Source: Spartobacteria bacterium (GTDB taxonomy: Bacteria; Verrucomicrobiota; Verrucomicrobiia; Chthoniobacterales; UBA10450). From it: DNA of 7,374 nt. This document shows positions 5,859 through 7,374 of the stretch, piece by piece. Position 1 is the first letter of the stretch. Every line of letters begins with the position of its first letter. The stretch lies in the NCBI GenBank assembly GCA_021324035.1, contig JAJPJU010000323.1, positions 1 through 7,374 on the forward strand. The letters are read 5' to 3'. Position numbers and translations under genes: made by a program. The notes beneath the pieces were generated by a model. It had not been told where the DNA came from. It did not search any database and saw only the letters and a program-made list of their open reading frames with translations.

Positions 5859-7374
5859 TTACGGTAACGCCGTGCCCGACTTGCTCTTAACCAGCGAAGT
5901 GTCGACGGCATCGATGAATCCATCGACGTTCACATCTTCGCGGAAGTTAGTCAGCCCGACCGCCTTACCGGATTGCGACTTGGTTTGACTCACATCGATC
6001 GCATCGCAGAACCGGTCGGCGTTTGTGTCGCCGGTCAGCACAGCCATCGGAACCGAAACGTCGCCGCTGTTCGAGCCTCCAGTTACTCCGATCAAATTAA
6101 CCGAGAGAGTTTGAGCATTGCTCACGTTGGTCAGGTTCACGGTTACTTGAGTGTTGTTAACCGTGAAACTGCTGACTGAGCCGGTGCCGCCGTTTCCGGG
6201 CGTGACCGTCGCGTCTGTAACTGTAACCGGAACGGCAAATGTGATGATCACTTTGTAATTACCCGATGCTCCGCCGCTGCGGTCTTCGATTCCCGGATTT
6301 CCGAGAAGCGGGAGGTCGACATCGAAGTCGCCCGCGAAACTGTGGGTCTTGCGTGAAACCGCGCTTACCGGGGCAATTCCAGTGGCTGCGCAGGAATTGT
6401 TTCCAGTGACCGTGTAAGTGGCGGCCGGAAAACTATTGTCGGTGTCACCTTTAATGAAGGTATGATCGACGAGCGCTGTTGATCGCTCCAATGTTTGCGG
6501 CGGCGTATCTGGGCTGTTGAATGTCCGGCCGTTAACGGCGCCGAGAATATCTCCGGGCTGCGGATTTCCGATTAGCGACTTATCGATGTAGATCGAAATC
6601 GTGCCGTCGGCGTTGAAAGTGCTGGCTACGTCTGGCGCTCCGAGCGGGTTTTCGACCGGAAGACCGATTACACCCGGCGCTGGATTCGGCGGTATAGGTT
6701 CCGTTTGCACCGTGCCGTACTCAAACGAGACAACCGAGTTGGCGTCAGTCGTCATTCCAACAAAGTATTGCTCGAACGGCGACGTAATGGAGTTCCATAC
6801 CACTCTCCAGCGCGAGCTGGCCGGGACGGAACTCAGATTACTTACTTTCATCTGGAATAACAGCTTCCCAGGATGTGATGGAGGCTCGGCCACGGCGAGA
6901 TAGTCGATGAGATATTGTGCTGGGATTGGAGGAGTGGCCGACGGAGCAGGAGTTGGTGACGGTGTTGGACCGACGGGAACTCCAGTCTCACTGCCGCCAA
7001 TTGCCTCCGGATGACTCGGCAGGTTTCGGTGAATGATCATGCCCGAGCAGTTATCGCCGACAAATGGCGCGGCGATCTCATTGTTAGGGCAGGATGAGCC
7101 TACTGAGTTAGTTGCTACAACGGTGTAGTAATATGTGACTGTCGGATCAACCGCGGTTGTGTCGTCCAGTTTGGTCGTAGTCCCGGATACTGTCGCGATA
7201 GGAGTGCCATTCTCTCCGCCGGGGGTGGTTCCTCTGAATATCTGATAATTGGTGAGCGTCTGGTCGGTACCATTGTAGCCTGGATCTGCTTCGTTCCAGG
7301 CCAGATGAACCACAGGTCCAACACGGCGCTCAGTTATGAACGGCATTCCTGGTACCGACAGGGGATTAGGCTGC
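5859..7374 (-). CDS. C-terminal part of a large secreted Fn3/dockerin-like protein, paralog of the neighbouring gene; N-terminus outside window
   Basis: 504 residues are visible and the frame stays open to the window edge, so the real start lies beyond it. The ATG at 7346 is internal, since it sits just before the Fn3 domain exactly where the paralog is still mid-protein. In order: Fn3 (about 7346-7060, with RRVGPVVHLAWNEADPG and YYYTVVATNSVG); 'CSGMIIHRN'; a Pro/Thr/Ser linker (about 6980-6917, TPSPTPAPSATPP); a beta-rich module with LIDYLAVAEPP, SRWRVVWNS and VGNPQPG-like GNPQPGDILG; the SRKTH...GDFDVDLPL module (about 6360-6040); and two dockerin-like loops, DTNADRFCDAID (from 6029) and DVNVDGFIDAVD (from about 5937). 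The stop is TAA at 5861-5859. Only four cysteines occur here. By analogy with its neighbour, the missing N-terminal part may include a signal peptide and a propeller, but that is not seen. Function unknown; probably a surface or secreted protein. Confidence 0.85.
   Translation of the reverse strand, partial: QPNPLSVPGMPFITERRVGPVVHLAWNEADPGYNGTDQTLTNYQIFRGTTPGGENGTPIATVSGTTTKLDDTTAVDPTVTYYYTVVATNSVGSSCPNNEIAAPFVGDNCSGMIIHRNLPSHPEAIGGSETGVPVGPTPSPTPAPSATPPIPAQYLIDYLAVAEPPSHPGKLLFQMKVSNLSSVPASSRWRVVWNSITSPFEQYFVGMTTDANSVVSFEYGTVQTEPIPPNPAPGVIGLPVENPLGAPDVASTFNADGTISIYIDKSLIGNPQPGDILGAVNGRTFNSPDTPPQTLERSTALVDHTFIKGDTDNSFPAATYTVTGNNSCAATGIAPVSAVSRKTHSFAGDFDVDLPLLGNPGIEDRSGGASGNYKVIITFAVPVTVTDATVTPGNGGTGSVSSFTVNNTQVTVNLTNVSNAQTLSVNLIGVTGGSNSGDVSVPMAVLTGDTNADRFCDAIDVSQTKSQSGKAVGLTNFREDVNVDGFIDAVDTSLVKSKSGTALP

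Noticed and set aside
2327..7374. Recent DNA duplication or mobile repeat
   Set aside because: The paralogous segments differ throughout at the DNA level, with insertions and many substitutions, and no terminal repeats or transposase are present.

Overview
The window reads almost entirely from the minus strand. It holds six protein genes, two of them cut by the window edges, and no RNA genes, CRISPR array or insertion sequence that I can see. The organism looks like a free-living, probably soil, member of Verrucomicrobiota (Chthoniobacterales/Spartobacteria type). The main reason is the large exported proteins with a Fn3 domain, a 'SRKTH...FDIDLPL' module and a C-terminal dockerin-like pair of calcium loops, a combination I associate with that group. 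Acidobacteriota is the main alternative. This assignment is recalled knowledge plus inference, not a search result.

Layout in the direction of transcription (right to left). (1) 7374-5859: C-terminal 504 residues of a large secreted protein (Fn3, middle module, dockerin-like end), followed by a good intrinsic terminator at 5833-5792. (2) 5698-2327: a 1123-residue secreted protein with a signal peptide, a beta-rich N-terminal region, a sialidase-like propeller with four Asp boxes, and the same C-terminal cassette as (1), so the two are tandem paralogs. (3) 2267-555: a compact cluster of a membrane-anchored DsbA-like thiol oxidoreductase (CPPC), a four-helix VKOR-family protein (all four catalytic cysteines present) and a small lipoprotein whose start overlaps the VKOR stop (ATGA). 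(4) 440-1: ribH (lumazine synthase), lacking only about the last ten residues, after a 114-base gap rich in inverted repeats.

How they may work together: VKOR and the DsbA-like protein form a recognisable pair for making disulfide bonds outside the cytoplasm, with VKOR passing electrons from the DsbA-like protein to quinone. The upstream exported propeller protein carries 19 cysteines and the downstream lipoprotein has two besides its lipidated one, so both are plausible clients. That link is inference. ribH is ordinary riboflavin biosynthesis and probably unrelated to the rest.

I see no defence system, mobile element or clearly new pathway. The points most worth a second look are the conserved dockerin-like tag shared by the tandem paralogs, the coupling of the unknown lipoprotein to the VKOR/DsbA pair, and the possible alternative folds in the ribH leader.
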